A program made the position numbers and the translations under genes. A model generated the notes under the pieces. It saw only the letters and a program-made list of their open reading frames with translations. It did not search any database and was not told the DNA's origin. 64,000 bases of DNA from Hypholoma sublateritium FD-334 SS-4 (lineage: Eukaryota; Basidiomycota; Agaricomycetes; Agaricales; Strophariaceae), in the NCBI GenBank assembly GCA_000827495.1, contig KN817521.1, positions 372,001 through 436,000 of the forward strand. The letters are read 5' to 3'. This document shows, piece after piece, positions 21,577 to 33,728 of the stretch. Each line of letters begins with the position of its first letter. Position 1 is the first letter of the stretch.

Positions 21577-24500
21577 ATGGCAAGGTCCAAATGGATATCA
21601 TTCGGTGCACAGCAGCAGCTCGAGCGAGCGGCCAAGGCAGCCGCTGCGCCTGCAATAATCCCGCTTCCATCCTCAGCGGACGCTAAGAAGTTTGGGCTTG
21701 AGAATGTATGTGTCTACATCTCATGTATATTGGTTGCCTAGTTGCTCATCTTTCCGCCTCTCGGGCCACCAGTTCGGTAACACTTGGTAAGCCTCTTACA
21801 TTCAACGACTTGTTAAATTTCTGACACCCTGGTGATCCTCACAGCTATGCCAATTCCGTTCTCCAAGCCTTGTACTTTTGTACTCCATTTCGTGACTTGC
21901 TCTTGCAAGATTTCGATGCACCACTGCAACAAGCGCCCTCGCCAATGTTGATCTCCACCCTCAGCAAGCCTCCCACACCAATCTTACCTGTTAGGCGCAA
22001 GCCTGAACGACGACCTTCGACATTAGGATCTTCCGCTGAACCGTCTAGCGTAGCTTCTGTTCCCCACCCTATTCCTCCAGCACCGCCGACCCTGTTTTCG
22101 GCATTGCGCTCACTATTCCTGAACATTTCGACTAATCCTGGTGACAAGGGAACGGTAGCCCCGCGTGCATTCATTGACAAGCTGAAGGAACTCAATGACA
22201 TTTTCCGCTCAACGATGCATCAAGACGCCCACGAATTTCTGAACTACCTACTGAACCAGATCGTGGAGGAAATCGAAGAGGAGAAGAAAAGATCGCAAAG
22301 TGGCATAAACGGGGAGGACTGTGAGTACTTTCCGTGACGTATTGCGATCCCCCTTCATATATGTCCAGTGTCGAGCTCTATAGCGACATTGGGTTCAAAG
22401 TTACCACCTACAGTCATTACTGCCGCTAGCTCAAATTCCGGAACTCATCCGCAGGATGCCACCCTTGTGCACAAACTCTTCGAGGGAGTACTCACAAGCG
22501 AAACACGCTGCTTGACGTGCGAAACAGTATGTTACTCGCGCTCTATGCGCCTCCCATAGTCTTACCGAGTCCCAGGTGTCCTCCCGAGATGAATCGTTCT
22601 TGGACCTCTCCATTGATATTGAGCAAAACTCCAGTGTCACGGCGTGTCTCCGACAATTTAGCGCAAGCGAAATGCTTTGTCAAAGGAATAAGTTCTTTTG
22701 CGATTCGTGTTGTGACTTGCAGGAGGCTGAAAAAAGGTACGTATCAAATTTCGCAAGCCTATTATGGGCATGGAAAAACCGCGTTATTAACGAGATTGTA
22801 CCCAGGATGAAGATAAAGAAACTACCTAATGTGCTCGCGCTGCATCTGAAGCGCTTCAAATACCAGGAAGACCTAGGCAAATATATCAAACTTGCCTATC
22901 GGGTGGCCTTCCCTTTCGAACTTCGCCTATTTAACACCGTAGACGATATGGATGATGCAGACCGCTTGTATAATTTGTTTGCTATTGTGGTCCACATTGG
23001 AAAGTTCGTCATATCTACCTCGGTTATACCCCAAGTAATGTTACTGATCTTCGCCCTGAGCAGCGGACCCCATCATGGACATTATGTTTCTATAATCAAA
23101 ACCGTCGGGACCTGGCTTGTTTTTGACGACGACAACGTATATCCTATACCGGAAAGCGATATACCCAAATATTTTGGCGATTCTAATTCTGGCTCTGCCT
23201 ATGTACTGTATTATCAAGCTGTAGATATCGATTTGGCCTCTCTTGGTCTCCGGATCCCAGAACCTCAACTACTCGCGGACGGAATAACCAATCCATTCTC
23301 ATCATCTCCCCTCACACAAAATAACCCTACACCCATACTACCTCCCGGCCTCGGTGCTGTCACTGCACCCGATGCAAACGCGGAGACTAATGACCCGCCC
23401 TCGGCATTCGCAAAGCACTCGCCACAAATTCTTCCAGTGTCGGATCGATCAACCCCAGCTCCGCTGCCCCCTGTAACTATACCAACACAGGCCTCTAACC
23501 AAACTCAATCCATGTCTGCTGGACCAACACCAATTACACCCACGACGTTTGGTACTAAAATGCTCAACACACTTAGACGGCCGCCGTCTATGACCAATAC
23601 GAAGGTACCTCAAATTATCAATCATGTTCATCTACCCGCCAATGGGAGTGACGGGCGCAAGTCAGCGACTGAAAAGTCGCCTCGAACTTCTGCCTCTGTC
23701 CCTTCATTTATTGCTTCGATTGACCCCTCGGCCAATGAAGAAGTACCGCCTTTGCCACCTCTCCCTCCATTCCATTCACCAGTTCCCACTCCTCCGATAC
23801 TCATTCCTCAACTGAACGAACCAGAAAAGGAAGAGAAGGGGGTCATGAAACTGGCTGGCGGCTGGTTCCGCAAGCGCAAGAGCATCCGGATAAGCGAGAA
23901 AATGCGATTGGACTCGCCGTCGCCTCCAACTGACCAAGCAAACTCGCCAGCGCGTCAGGAAGACGCTTCACCCTCGCATACGCATTGGTTTAGCCGGTCA
24001 TTGCATAGCACACCACTCGGCAGCGTTCAGGCACCGCTACAGCCACTAAGACGGGCGCCAGAAAATGGGTTCGCAGATGGCGGCCTCCATCCAGACCTGT
24101 CCAAGGCTCACGCGACGGGCAAATCCGAGCGCAACGGCCATGACGAGTCCTTTTCGCCTGGATCTGGATCAATCTCCTCTTCACCGGGCTCGGTGTCACT
24201 ACTAAACTCGCAGCTGCCAACGACAGACGGTGTGGCCCGTCCGTCAACGGCAGCATCGACAGGGTCGGCGAGCACAGGCCCCTACCTCGACAACCTGCCC
24301 CCGCGCAAATCATCACTAGTGCCCGCCACCGAGCGCGCGCACACGAGCCTTGAGCGCAAGAGTATGGATTTCAAAACGCTTCCGCCTCCATCTATTCTCC
24401 CCGAATTACCTGCTACACTCGCCCAGGCAGGATCTACAAACACTCCAGCCCCGCCCCCCAGGTCGCCGGCGCGACCGCGCACGCATCGCACGAACATCAG

Positions 24501-24777
24501 CGCTGGGAATATATTTAGCGAGCCGGAGCCGTACCCCACGGGCGCGTCACCTTCAATAGAAGCCGACGCGCCGTATGCAATGTCCCTTCCAAGAAACACA
24601 CCGCCGCCCGCATCGCTGGCGTCCGCGATCGGCGTCAACAGCAGCACAGGGAGCTCAGCGAGTTCCAATTTGAAGCGGACTGGCCGAAAACTGAGCATAA
24701 CCGCGCCCATGCTGGGCTTTGGCAAGCGGGACAAGGACAGGGATAGGGACAAGGAGCGCGAAAGGTTGCTTCGATAG
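21577..24777 (+). CDS. Ubiquitin-specific protease, USP12/USP46 (Ubp9/Ubp13) type
   Basis: Seven exons, 21577-21705, 21773-21786, 21845-22320, 22369-22526, 22576-22736, 22806-23003 and 23064-24777, join in phase to 949 residues. The Cys box [21 protein letters not shown] is assembled across a 14-base microexon, and the catalytic Cys codon is split (TG|C). Further features are [18 protein letters not shown], zinc-binding CxxC pairs in [11 protein letters not shown] and CDSC, and the His box [14 protein letters not shown], whose Asn is restored only by splicing out 23004-23063. After residue ~370 comes a long Pro/Ser-rich disordered tail ending in an Arg/Asp repeat. Relatives work with WD40 partners in the cytosol. 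The tail is much longer than in animal USP12. Confidence 0.9.
24727..24777 (+). repeat. Arg/Asp-rich low-complexity 3' end of the USP gene
   Basis: Repeated AAG GAC AGG GAT-type codons give [17 protein letters not shown] at the C-terminus, an RD/RE-type charged repeat. Confidence 0.8.
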
Positions 24778-25140
24778 TTGAGGCAGATTGTTGCCAAGAG
24801 GCCCTTGCGATCCCACCATCTCTCCCATCAATCCAACTATTATTATTATTTCAATCAGACAGATAGTAGATCAGGCCTGGAAAACGGATATTCTGTTGTA
24901 CTTCAAGCACCGTCTCTTTTGAGGCTATAATTATGTTTTTCTATCCCCGTTGTCGTCGTCATTTCACTAGCCACATCTTTGCATATGTTCGACAGATAAT
25001 TATGTATGTTACAGCTATTCAAACGAAAGGAAGAAATGCATTTAAGACCGAGAAGTGCCGTCTACAAGCTACATATTATTGGTGCCTATGATACACGGAT
25101 GAAAGGGAAGTCCAAGATAGAAAGTGAGTGTCAGTTGCGG
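24778..25140. other. Intergenic, convergent 3' flanks
   Basis: AT-rich, with a short TTA/ATT run near 24838-24850. No gene seen. Confidence 0.45.
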
Positions 25141-27164
25141 CTACTGATTGTAGTGGATCTCTACCTCCTCCCTCGGCGTAGGCTCAATCAGTTGCTGTCT
25201 CCACTTGTATGCGAGCCTCATGTGAGGCTCGACGACAGGCGCGAGATCGCACACTCGAATATGGTCCAGGTTTTCCGCGGCCAAGCAAATTCTGCCGCTA
25301 TTCTCGTCCCAGGTAATAGCAGAAAGCCCGCCGTTCTTCGCCACTCTTGTGACAAGCTGTTCAGCTTGGATATCCTTCAAAGCAAAAACGCTGTCGGGCT
25401 CTATTTCAGTAATAGGCTCGCAGATGTTGTTGGTCGGATAGAGCTTCGGAAAACGGTCCGCGGGCCATTGGAACCGTCGTAGCTTGTTGAGTGGCGTAGC
25501 TTCCGTGATGCCTTTGTCGATCTCGATCAGGAGTGTGCGCTCAGCGCCAGGCAGGGCGCGCTCGTGGAAGTCGCGATTTTGGTGAAAATGCATCCTCTCG
25601 CTAATTTCGTTGTAGACATACTCTGTCTCCTGCGAGTTGCGGTACTTCTCCTTCACGACGGGCCTGAGCCACCAGTATGCGATGCCCTTGGGGTTGGAGG
25701 ATGGTGCGAACACCCAGAGAGTCGGCGGGCACTCTTCCTTCGGGATGAATTCTGGATGGTCTGCACCCATCTTTTTCGGGAGCTCTGCGTCGCTGATTGT
25801 GATTTCCTCATCGAGCTGCCAGATGTCTGCGCACTTCCAGCCGTGCAAGGCCGTCATAATGTTCGGGCCAGCTAAGCGCGGAAAGTCGTAGAACTCGAAG
25901 ACAATAAAATCTGAAAGCCCCGGCTCCTGAGCTACAGAACGGATCACGAGAAAGCCGTGTTGGCAGGGGAGATATCTGAATGCACGGACGCGGTGGGGCT
26001 GCCGAATAAAATGTCTAAATTGGATTTAATGGTCATTTTGTATAGCACTTACAGTATTTGCATGCCCCGGGTAGTCAGTGAACTCGAGTGTTGCCTCAAT
26101 GCGGTTCCTCAGCATTAGCAATCGGATTGTGCTAGGATCTTCAATGAAACCCATGCAAGGTTCTCCCTCGTGTGTTTCAAACAGAGACGGCGCATGAATT
26201 TCGAAGTCGGTCGCTACCCTGAGGACATCGAGGAAGGGAGGCTGGCCCATCAGGCGGATATTCTCGAAATATGTCATCTTGGTTATGGGAGTGATCGTCG
26301 GCTTGATGAGCTCTTCGACGTTGTCGAGCCGCATGTGTACACAACACGCCTCGTAAATGAGTGGGTAGGCAATGTCAATGTTGTGTTTGTGACTGAGATT
26401 GGCGAGGTTGACACTATAGAGCGAGACAATTCAGATTTTTGAATTATCAGATGTTGAATATTTAACCGACTTTTGCGGGAACCCCTTTTTGAACTTTCTC
26501 CTCGTATACGAAATCATGATACCAGGTCTATCAGCGTGATGCATATACTTGGCCTGGAGGTCGTAAACCTTGTTGAAAGTCGACATTCGCGCCAAAAGCC
26601 TGCATCCATGCATGATATCCAGCGCGTACACTTCAATGTAAAATCGGTTGTGCAAGCGGTCCCTCACGGAAGCCACGAGAAACTTCCCGCCGGGAACCAT
26701 CTTCAGGTCAACTATCTTGAGGTGCTGGCCGATGAGGATGCGTTCGGAGCGGATACGAGGGAATCCCTTCCGCCAGGAGCGCTCCATGGCGCAGGCAGTA
26801 GTGACGATGTGCTCAATTTCGTGGTTCGCCGCGGAGTCGGTGAATCTGAACGTCGGACGGAGGGTGGATACAGGTATGCCGTGAAGCATTCTCATATATC
26901 GTCGCCAGATGACAGGCTCATGGGTGAGTAGGTAAAATGCCTTGTTTGTCTGCGACGTCGTGAGCTCCGAATGCTGTTGGGTAGGCCAAGGGGTGAACAT
27001 ACCTGGCGCAAGCGGACAAGATCTTCAACGAGTAGATAGTGGAATAGGTTGTTGATGAATAACTCTGCCGGGAGTCGCGTCAAGTGACATGTATCACCGC
27101 GTCCAAAACACAGTCTGAAGGCAGTATAGACTGCGCCAGTAGTTTCCTTCGCCCAGGAAGCCAT
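25141..27164 (-). CDS. F-box protein with probable beta-propeller C-terminal part
   Basis: Starts MASWAKETTGAVYTAF at 27164; introns lie near 26950-27002, 26415-26470 and 26000-26050. The F-box is LTRLPAELFINNLFHYLLVEDLVRLRQ, continued after the first intron by TNKAFYLLTHEPVIWRRYM. The rest alternates short beta-strand-like segments (VDLKMVPGGKFLVASVRD, RFYIEVYALD, GLSAITWDENSGRICLA), suggesting a propeller that binds substrate for an SCF ligase. The last exon (25141-25947) is long and open. It has no close similarity to the F-box protein at 15.4-16.3 kb. The target is unknown. Confidence 0.75.
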
Positions 27165-28148
27165 CGTTGAAGTCGTGAGAGATCAGGCTAGAGTGAGACA
27201 AACAGAGGGGAAGCAGTGGCCTGCACCGAAGAAACCGAGAGAGAGGAAGACAAGGTGAAAAAAATCTTCGATGGCGGACGGCATTTCAGCAAATTGAATA
27301 TGTACGTTTTAGGCCTGCCCTTGTATCATTAAAGGAAGCCTTCCAAGACTAGTCCCTCCGAGTTCCTTATGAATTTGAAGGTTTCCACGCGGTGGGTTGA
27401 GGTTGAGAAGCGCGACAGATGTGTCTGTTTAATGTTACCCGAACGGTCTTGTATTTCGAAAACAAGGTTCACAAAAATCCATTTCAGGCTATTTTCTTGT
27501 GACAATGTATAAACCCTGTCGTTCTTTAGCGAAAGAGATCAATGGGAGGATATACTGCTTGCAGAGCATGAGCATGGCCTCAGGCAACGGTGTTGAGACT
27601 TGAGAATAAGTTCAAGTTCAAGCAAAGTCCAAGACCACGGTCACCAACTACTGAGTATTACCATAATTGGCACTGACCAGTCACAACATGTGACGTAATT
27701 ACGCTCGGCTTCATGGACGTTCGCCGGACTCGGGGCAGTTACACAAAATCCTGTGCAGATGTACGCGATCCCCGCACTGCTTTTTCACGAACACCGACGA
27801 AGTGTCCAGGGCCCGGGCAAACTTTCGTTCCGTTGATGATAAATGATGTCACCCCTATGATCCGTGCTGCGCAAATGCCCGAAAATTCTGTAACATAACC
27901 AGCTTGAAGGGCTGCGTTTGGGCTGCGTTCTATAAACCGACGGGATCAATACTTCGACACTTGGAATTTTCAGCATAATTGCACTGGATTTTGAACTGCA
28001 GATCATTTCCAACGGCTACGTGGTGATAACAGCGACAGAGGCCATCTCCGGAAGCCGGTGGCAACTTGAGGGACTGTTGTCACTACAAACTCCGACTGCT
28101 ATAAGTATATGGCTCAGCTCCTCTTGAGTTCCGCTCCACCGAATCTCC
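27165..28148. other. Intergenic, divergent promoter region
   Basis: 984 bases between two divergent genes. A TATAAG at 28100-28105 lies 49 bases upstream of the next ATG. Small ORFs on both strands carry no domain features. Confidence 0.5.
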
Positions 28149-29619
28149 ATGCCTTTCACGCTCGCAAATCCGGATCGCCTTCGGCGACAACCCCCTTTGA
28201 CTCCTTCGCGCTCCAGCTCAGCTAGTTCACATGACACCTCCCCGAGCGCCGCAGAAACTCAGGAGACGTTTACGTCGGCCACAGAGCGGTTTTCAATGCA
28301 CTCATTTCTCTCATCCTCAGACCGTACTGCGGTTTCTGAATACCACCCGAGGCTCTTATCGCACGAAAAACCTCCACACTACTCAGACGATAGTTCTTCG
28401 ATACACAAGACGCTCCCTGATATTCCGTTATCTGGGAATGTGATATCTAAACACAAACCTAGGCACTCAGATGACCATGATTATTATGCCGCTCGTCACT
28501 CCTGTAAGCACTTTTCATTCGCGTCTCTCTACCATTTTACGAGTATACTTACTCCCCAACAAGCTGAACCCCAGATCCTCGTGAATTATCATCCACTCAC
28601 AAGTAGCACCCAACTAGCAGCAGCGCTAGGCCCGGATAATGTTCCATATACTACGGAGATTGCTACCATTCCGTGCGCTGGCGTACGTATATCCCACGGC
28701 TCTTTGACTGGTCTGCTCGCTTGGCGACTTGTCGTTTCCAATCCTTTGCAGATTAAGCCCCCTCGACGTACTTGGTGGGGAACAGGCGACACTACACGAC
28801 AGAACGAGAAAGCACACTACGGAACGCATAGACCCCCGCCGACGAAGCATTCAAACTCGGACTCTGAGTTCACACATCCAGATATGCCACCACCAAAGAT
28901 CTGGGCTGCAGCGTCTACGACTTCCTTGCCCATGAAAGGAGGATTGTCAAGACATTCAAATGCTGAGGTACATCGCATCATCCCCGAACGTCCACAATCA
29001 GCTATGACCGTCTTTGACTTTCCGCGGTATCAAGCAGAAGAAATGGAACACGGTCGTCAGTCCTCGTTAGGCGCCAACTTGATGCAGAGAAACCCCGCAG
29101 TAGCCACCAACTTCATACTCGACACAAGTTTACCATATTCAATAATATCCCGCGACACATTAGCAGCACTTGGATACTCTCCAGATCTATTCCCATCACC
29201 GCATGCTGATCCGCATGCTCTGGATTACGACGGTAGCTCAGAGGCCAGAAACCCTGATTTGATCGTGTCGCTGTCAATCCAGGGAGTGACAACACGAGTA
29301 CGCATCGCACGGCCGGGGGAAGCAAGTCGATTGGGTGTCCAGTATCTCCGTGACGCAAGCGTCAGTGTATTTTTCCCAAGGAATGGGGATGGCGTAGGCC
29401 CCGTACTATATTGTGAGTTTTTTCGCCATAGTTTATATGTTCTGTGTCCCATCTTTTCAAAAAGAAAAAACACGCCGCTAACGAAAGGTGTCTACCCCAG
29501 ATGAATCCGCACGGTTACTTCGTGACGTCCCATTAACCATCACCGCTCTACCAGACCATGGGAGAGCGGGCAAGCCCACCCTACCGCAGCGTGTCAGGGC
29601 GCTGTTTGGTCTATCATGA
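28149..29619 (+). CDS. Protein with retropepsin-like segment, unknown function
   Basis: Exons 28149-28503, 28564-29412 and 29501-29619 join in phase to 440 residues. The N-terminal 120 residues are Ser/Thr/Pro-rich and disordered. Residues around 125-190 (EPQILVNYHPLTSSTQLAAAL, TEIATIPCAGVRISHGSLTGLLAWRLVV) look folded. Near residue 304, NFILDTSLPYSIISRDTLAALGY resembles the active-site strand of retroviral-type aspartic proteases (hydrophobic-hydrophobic-D-T-G followed by an IIS-type helix), but the Gly is Ser. It is followed by LIVSLSIQGVTTRVRIA and SVQYL-like strands, as in that fold. No polymerase or Gag sequence is nearby, so it looks like a host gene and not a retroelement. Enzymatic activity is uncertain. 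Confidence 0.6.
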
Positions 29620-30433
29620 TCTCTTTGTTCAAACCTGCTAGGCAACGGCTATCGGCGCTCACCCAGATTTGCCTCCCCCCCTGCTTTCAATCTGTATCCC
29701 ATTAGCCGAATCAACTCAACCCGCCATCCAACAGAATCAATATCAAGCTCAATCAAATTCCACCATGTTATCGCTCTACGGCTGTTGGAGACCGCCGTCG
29801 AGGCGAAGTTCACTACTCACAGGAAGCTGTCGTATTCCTTGAATCCCCATCATACCGATCTGCTCACATCGACACGAACGTGTATATCCACATCGGACAT
29901 TGGCCAGGCGCTGGCGCCACCATGAAACAACCAAGTTGTAATATATATTGCTCACTTTTTTTGACACACATCATACTCGGACTCTACCACCAGTGACCTG
30001 TACACATTTTTATTGTCGGATGGGATTGCACTTACCGTCGTCCCGTATATATCGCTTGCTACCAAGTCAAACCTATATATCTATACCTCATCCCACTTAC
30101 ATTACATCCCGTCGCCCACAAGTACTGCACAAACCACAAAGCATTCGACTCCTCCATTTCTCGGAGACTCTCACTCAGTTGGGTTGTTTGAAGACCGAGC
30201 GTACTTTTTGCCGATACTCCCGGCTACACAGTTGGTCAACCCGCAAAATCCGGGCAAGTCCTTGGTTTATCGGAAGAAAGGAAGTCTCGATAGGACTCCG
30301 TGCTATCTTTGAACTGCATTGACTGTCGCCCACGAAACATAATATTTGTATTCCGAAAGAAGGTCAGTCGCTCCCACCGTATTATATATCAACCCATGTC
30401 TGGGTCTCCACCCAGCTTGCTTGTACCTCGACC
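29620..30433. other. Intergenic
   Basis: 3' flank of the retropepsin-like gene and promoter of the acyl-CoA ligase gene. A TATATATC run at about 30384 lies some 50 bases before the ATG. Unrelated ORFs only. Confidence 0.45.
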
Positions 30434-33176
30434 ATGCAATTCCACTCATCCCAAGGAGATCTTCCGCGTATTCCAGACGACTTGACGATTCCCCAGTTTT
30501 TCCTGGATGCAGAGCACTGGCATGAGCTGAGGCCTGCATGGCCGAAAGGTACCCCATGGGTTATAGCTGATAAATCGGGAGAAGGCAGGGGACTGGAAGA
30601 GGTGTGCAGTCTATCTCAATTCTTTACACAGATCAGCGCTAATTGGAGGGGTGGTGATATTTTAGCTACAGATGCGTACGAGGTCGCTCGCTGCCAGTTT
30701 GCGCGATCAATTCTCGATAGGTCAGCATAATTCCTTTTCGTCTCTAGTTTGATTGCCCTCTGATACATGCTACGTATATGTTTTAGCCAGGAACGATGTT
30801 GGTATGTTTGTCTTTTTGCTCAGGCTGAGCAAAAGATAGATGATCATTAAACCTTCCTTGTATCGGAAAGTTCTCATATTTAGCAGTAATCACGTTGGTA
30901 AGCCTTCCGAGTCCTGATAGCTGTTTTGACTGATACCATTTTATGAAGATTATCCTGTTTGCATTTGGGCCATTCACAGGTTGCTCGGGATTGTCGCGTA
31001 CGTGGTTTCTTCCATCCACGTATCCAGAGATCTGAATAATAATGACAGGCCCTTCAATCCATCGTCGACGGTATTTGAACTTGTGCAACACCTCAAGCTC
31101 TCAAAGGCAACACTCATAATTAGCCATGAAGCCAATATGGGTACTGCATATGCAGCTGCTCGTGAAGTAGGCATCCCGTCGCAACGTGTTGTTATTCTCG
31201 AGGACCAAGACAAAACCCCCTCGGCGAAGAGATTGACTAGAGATTCCGCGACTGTCGAGCAACTGATAGAAAGGGGTATAGAAATAAATTCAGCCATCTC
31301 CGACTCCAAGCTGATGAAGGGGGAGGGAAAAACACAAGTTGCCTTCTACAACTCGTCCAGCGGGACAACGGGCGCTCCCAAGGTGAGGACAGATTATGGG
31401 CTGTCCAACTACCAATTTATACATGTGGTTTGTCCCCTAGATTGTCAAGATCTCGCACTATTCAATTATTGCTAATACCCTCCAATTTACACTCATGAAT
31501 AAAGTGGGGCCTTCGTCCCCGAAATATCGCGCTGGGGATAGGTCTCTTGGTGTCCTTCCTTTTTATCGTGAGCGCAACAATATATTCTATGATTAACCTC
31601 TGGATTGAATAAAATGGGCAGATATATACGGAATCAGCGCTGTCGTACGTCGTTTCTCTACTCTATCGTTCGCACTCACTGCTTGCTTCCTAAATGTTCG
31701 ACTAGCTTCACTTGAATTTCTTCTTTGCTGTGGGTGATCCACTTCTACCTCATTGATCGAATCTAACAAAACATCTTCTCGGATTAGACAACAATCGTTG
31801 TAGTCCCGAAATATAGCTTCCAGGACATGCTTCGAAGCATTGAAAAATATAGAATAACGTCTGTCATGGCTGTGCCTCCTCAGGTTTTGATGCTATGCAA
31901 GGTACTACTGCCGATTGCGATGATGCACGGGATTCTAAGACAAACTCCATAGGACCCCAAAGTAAAGATATATGATTTGTCGTCCATCAGATTTATCCAA
32001 TGTGGGGCTGCCCCGTTGGCAGGTAGGATTAATAAAAATTCAGTCATTCATGGAACTAATTGTATTTTACACTGCATGAAATTTCAGACGAATTGTATGA
32101 TCAGCTTACTCAATTAATGCCAGACATATACATTATACAGGGATATGGTAAGATTCTGCATTACAATCTCGCCGCTTGTTTGCTTATTACTTACAACGTA
32201 TATAGGGTCCACGGAAACAGCTGGTGTGGTCGCATTGTCGCCTCTTCACGAGAAACACGGTCGATATGGGGGAATTTTATTACCTGGAACTTCAGCAAAA
32301 GTGGTAAAGCAAGATGGTGCCCTAGCAACATATGACGAGGAAGGGGAGCTCTATGTCAGAACACCTTCATTGGCGCTTGGATATCTAGACAATGAAGAAG
32401 CGTACGTGATTGAATATCTTAGCACTTAGTCCTAATCTTTAGGTGAGAGTTATTCCTTATTTTCTGCAGCAATATACAGACATTTTTACCGGACTCGTAA
32501 GTTTTCATTTTCGCCGAATTGCCACCTTCCTAAGATCATGGTTAACCACTTCTGTTTTAGCTGGCTAAGAACTGGCGATCTTGTTAAATTCAACCGAAAT
32601 GAAGAGCTCATTATTGTTGATCGAATCAAGGTGCCCTTACATCATTTTCAGCTTGTATCCTAGTCTTCTGATTTTAAAATTTCTTTGCAGGAAATGATAA
32701 AAGTATATCAAACAGTCATGTGTTCCTATTACCTGTTTAACTGATGATCGCTTATTTGAAAAGATTCGCGGATTTCAAGTTGCTCCCGCGGAGCTCGAGG
32801 GCTGCTTGATAGATCACCCTTTTGTCCGGGACGCATGTGTTGTGGGAGCCCCCAATACCTTCAGCGGAGAAGTTCCTTTTGCATTCATTGCTCTTACAGA
32901 GGAAGGAATGCAACTTTCACAGGAGTCAGTCAAACAAGCCCTTCGTCAAGTACGTGTTTCGTTTCTGCAAGGAATCTTCTTCCTTGCTTCTTCCTCTACA
33001 TAATAAAATATTCATATTTCTCTCTCTAGCATATTTCTGTTCACAAAGCACCATTCAAACGCATTCATCATTTTGAGATAATCAATTCAATACCAAAAAC
33101 ACCGAGCGGGAAGCTTCTTCGCCGTGAGCTTCGCGAGAAATCCAAGGCTCTGATGCAGCAGAGAAATAAGCTATAA
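30434..33176 (+). CDS. Acyl-CoA ligase (class I adenylate-forming, 4CL-like)
   Basis: About 560 residues from more than a dozen very small exons; the early ones include 30787-30801 (15 bases) and 30871-30897 (27 bases). Joining them gives RNDVVLIFSSNHVDYPVCIWAIHRLLGIVA. The adenylate-forming motifs are all present: AFYNSSSGTTGAPK (P-loop), GVLPFYHIYG, QGYGSTETAG, SWLRTGDLV, KIRGFQVAPAELEG and, with the catalytic lysine, IPKTPSGKLLRREL. The enzyme activates a carboxylic acid to the acyl-AMP and then the CoA thioester. The protein ends N-K-L, a permissive type-1 peroxisome targeting tripeptide, so peroxisomal action is plausible. The substrate (fatty, phenylacetic or coumaric-like acid) cannot be told. 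The downstream dehydrogenase is on the same strand. Confidence 0.85.
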
Positions 33177-33728
33177 TTAATTTTATGTTGTAGTTTGGAG
33201 ACAGCATAGTCCTACCTTTCATAAGTACACTTGCAAATTGGGTCCGAAGCGTTAAGATTTATAAAAGCACACGTATGCGGTCGGCACACAAATGACGGTA
33301 TGCAAGATTGCGGCTTGCTTCCTTTTACGAGCCTTTGATGACATGTGGACAGCTGGGGGCACTTGTTATATCCAGCGACGCATACTTAATCACAGTAAGT
33401 GGCACTATTTAACGAATCATATCTATCCCGGACTGGTGCTTACAGTTTTTACGTACAGGCCATGTAGCTTACCTGTTACAGAATAAGTAAGTCTTCTGAG
33501 CCTGAAGATCTTTGAAGATTTTGAATCAAAATGTGCGTAGTGGAATATAACTGGCAGGCATTGCGGCAACATTGCATTTTTTAATTTGGCTTTAGTTTGA
33601 CCGTGTGTGAATCTCGGATACGGCAAAGCCGAGCGCGCCAATTTACATTACACACAACGAAGTAGGCGTTGCGCACTCCCCCTATAAAGACATTATCAAG
33701 AGATGCCTCACCACATCACATCTGCATC
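33177..33728. other. Intergenic
   Basis: Region between the acyl-CoA ligase stop and the dehydrogenase start. Only short unrelated ORFs. Confidence 0.45.
33683..33688 (+). promoter_or_regulatory. TATA box for the dehydrogenase gene
   Basis: TATAAA lies 46 bases upstream of the ATG at 33729. Confidence 0.5.

Noticed and set aside
29100..29180. LTR retrotransposon protease
   Set aside because: No Gag, reverse transcriptase, integrase, LTRs or primer-binding site nearby, and the segment sits in a gene with ordinary introns.
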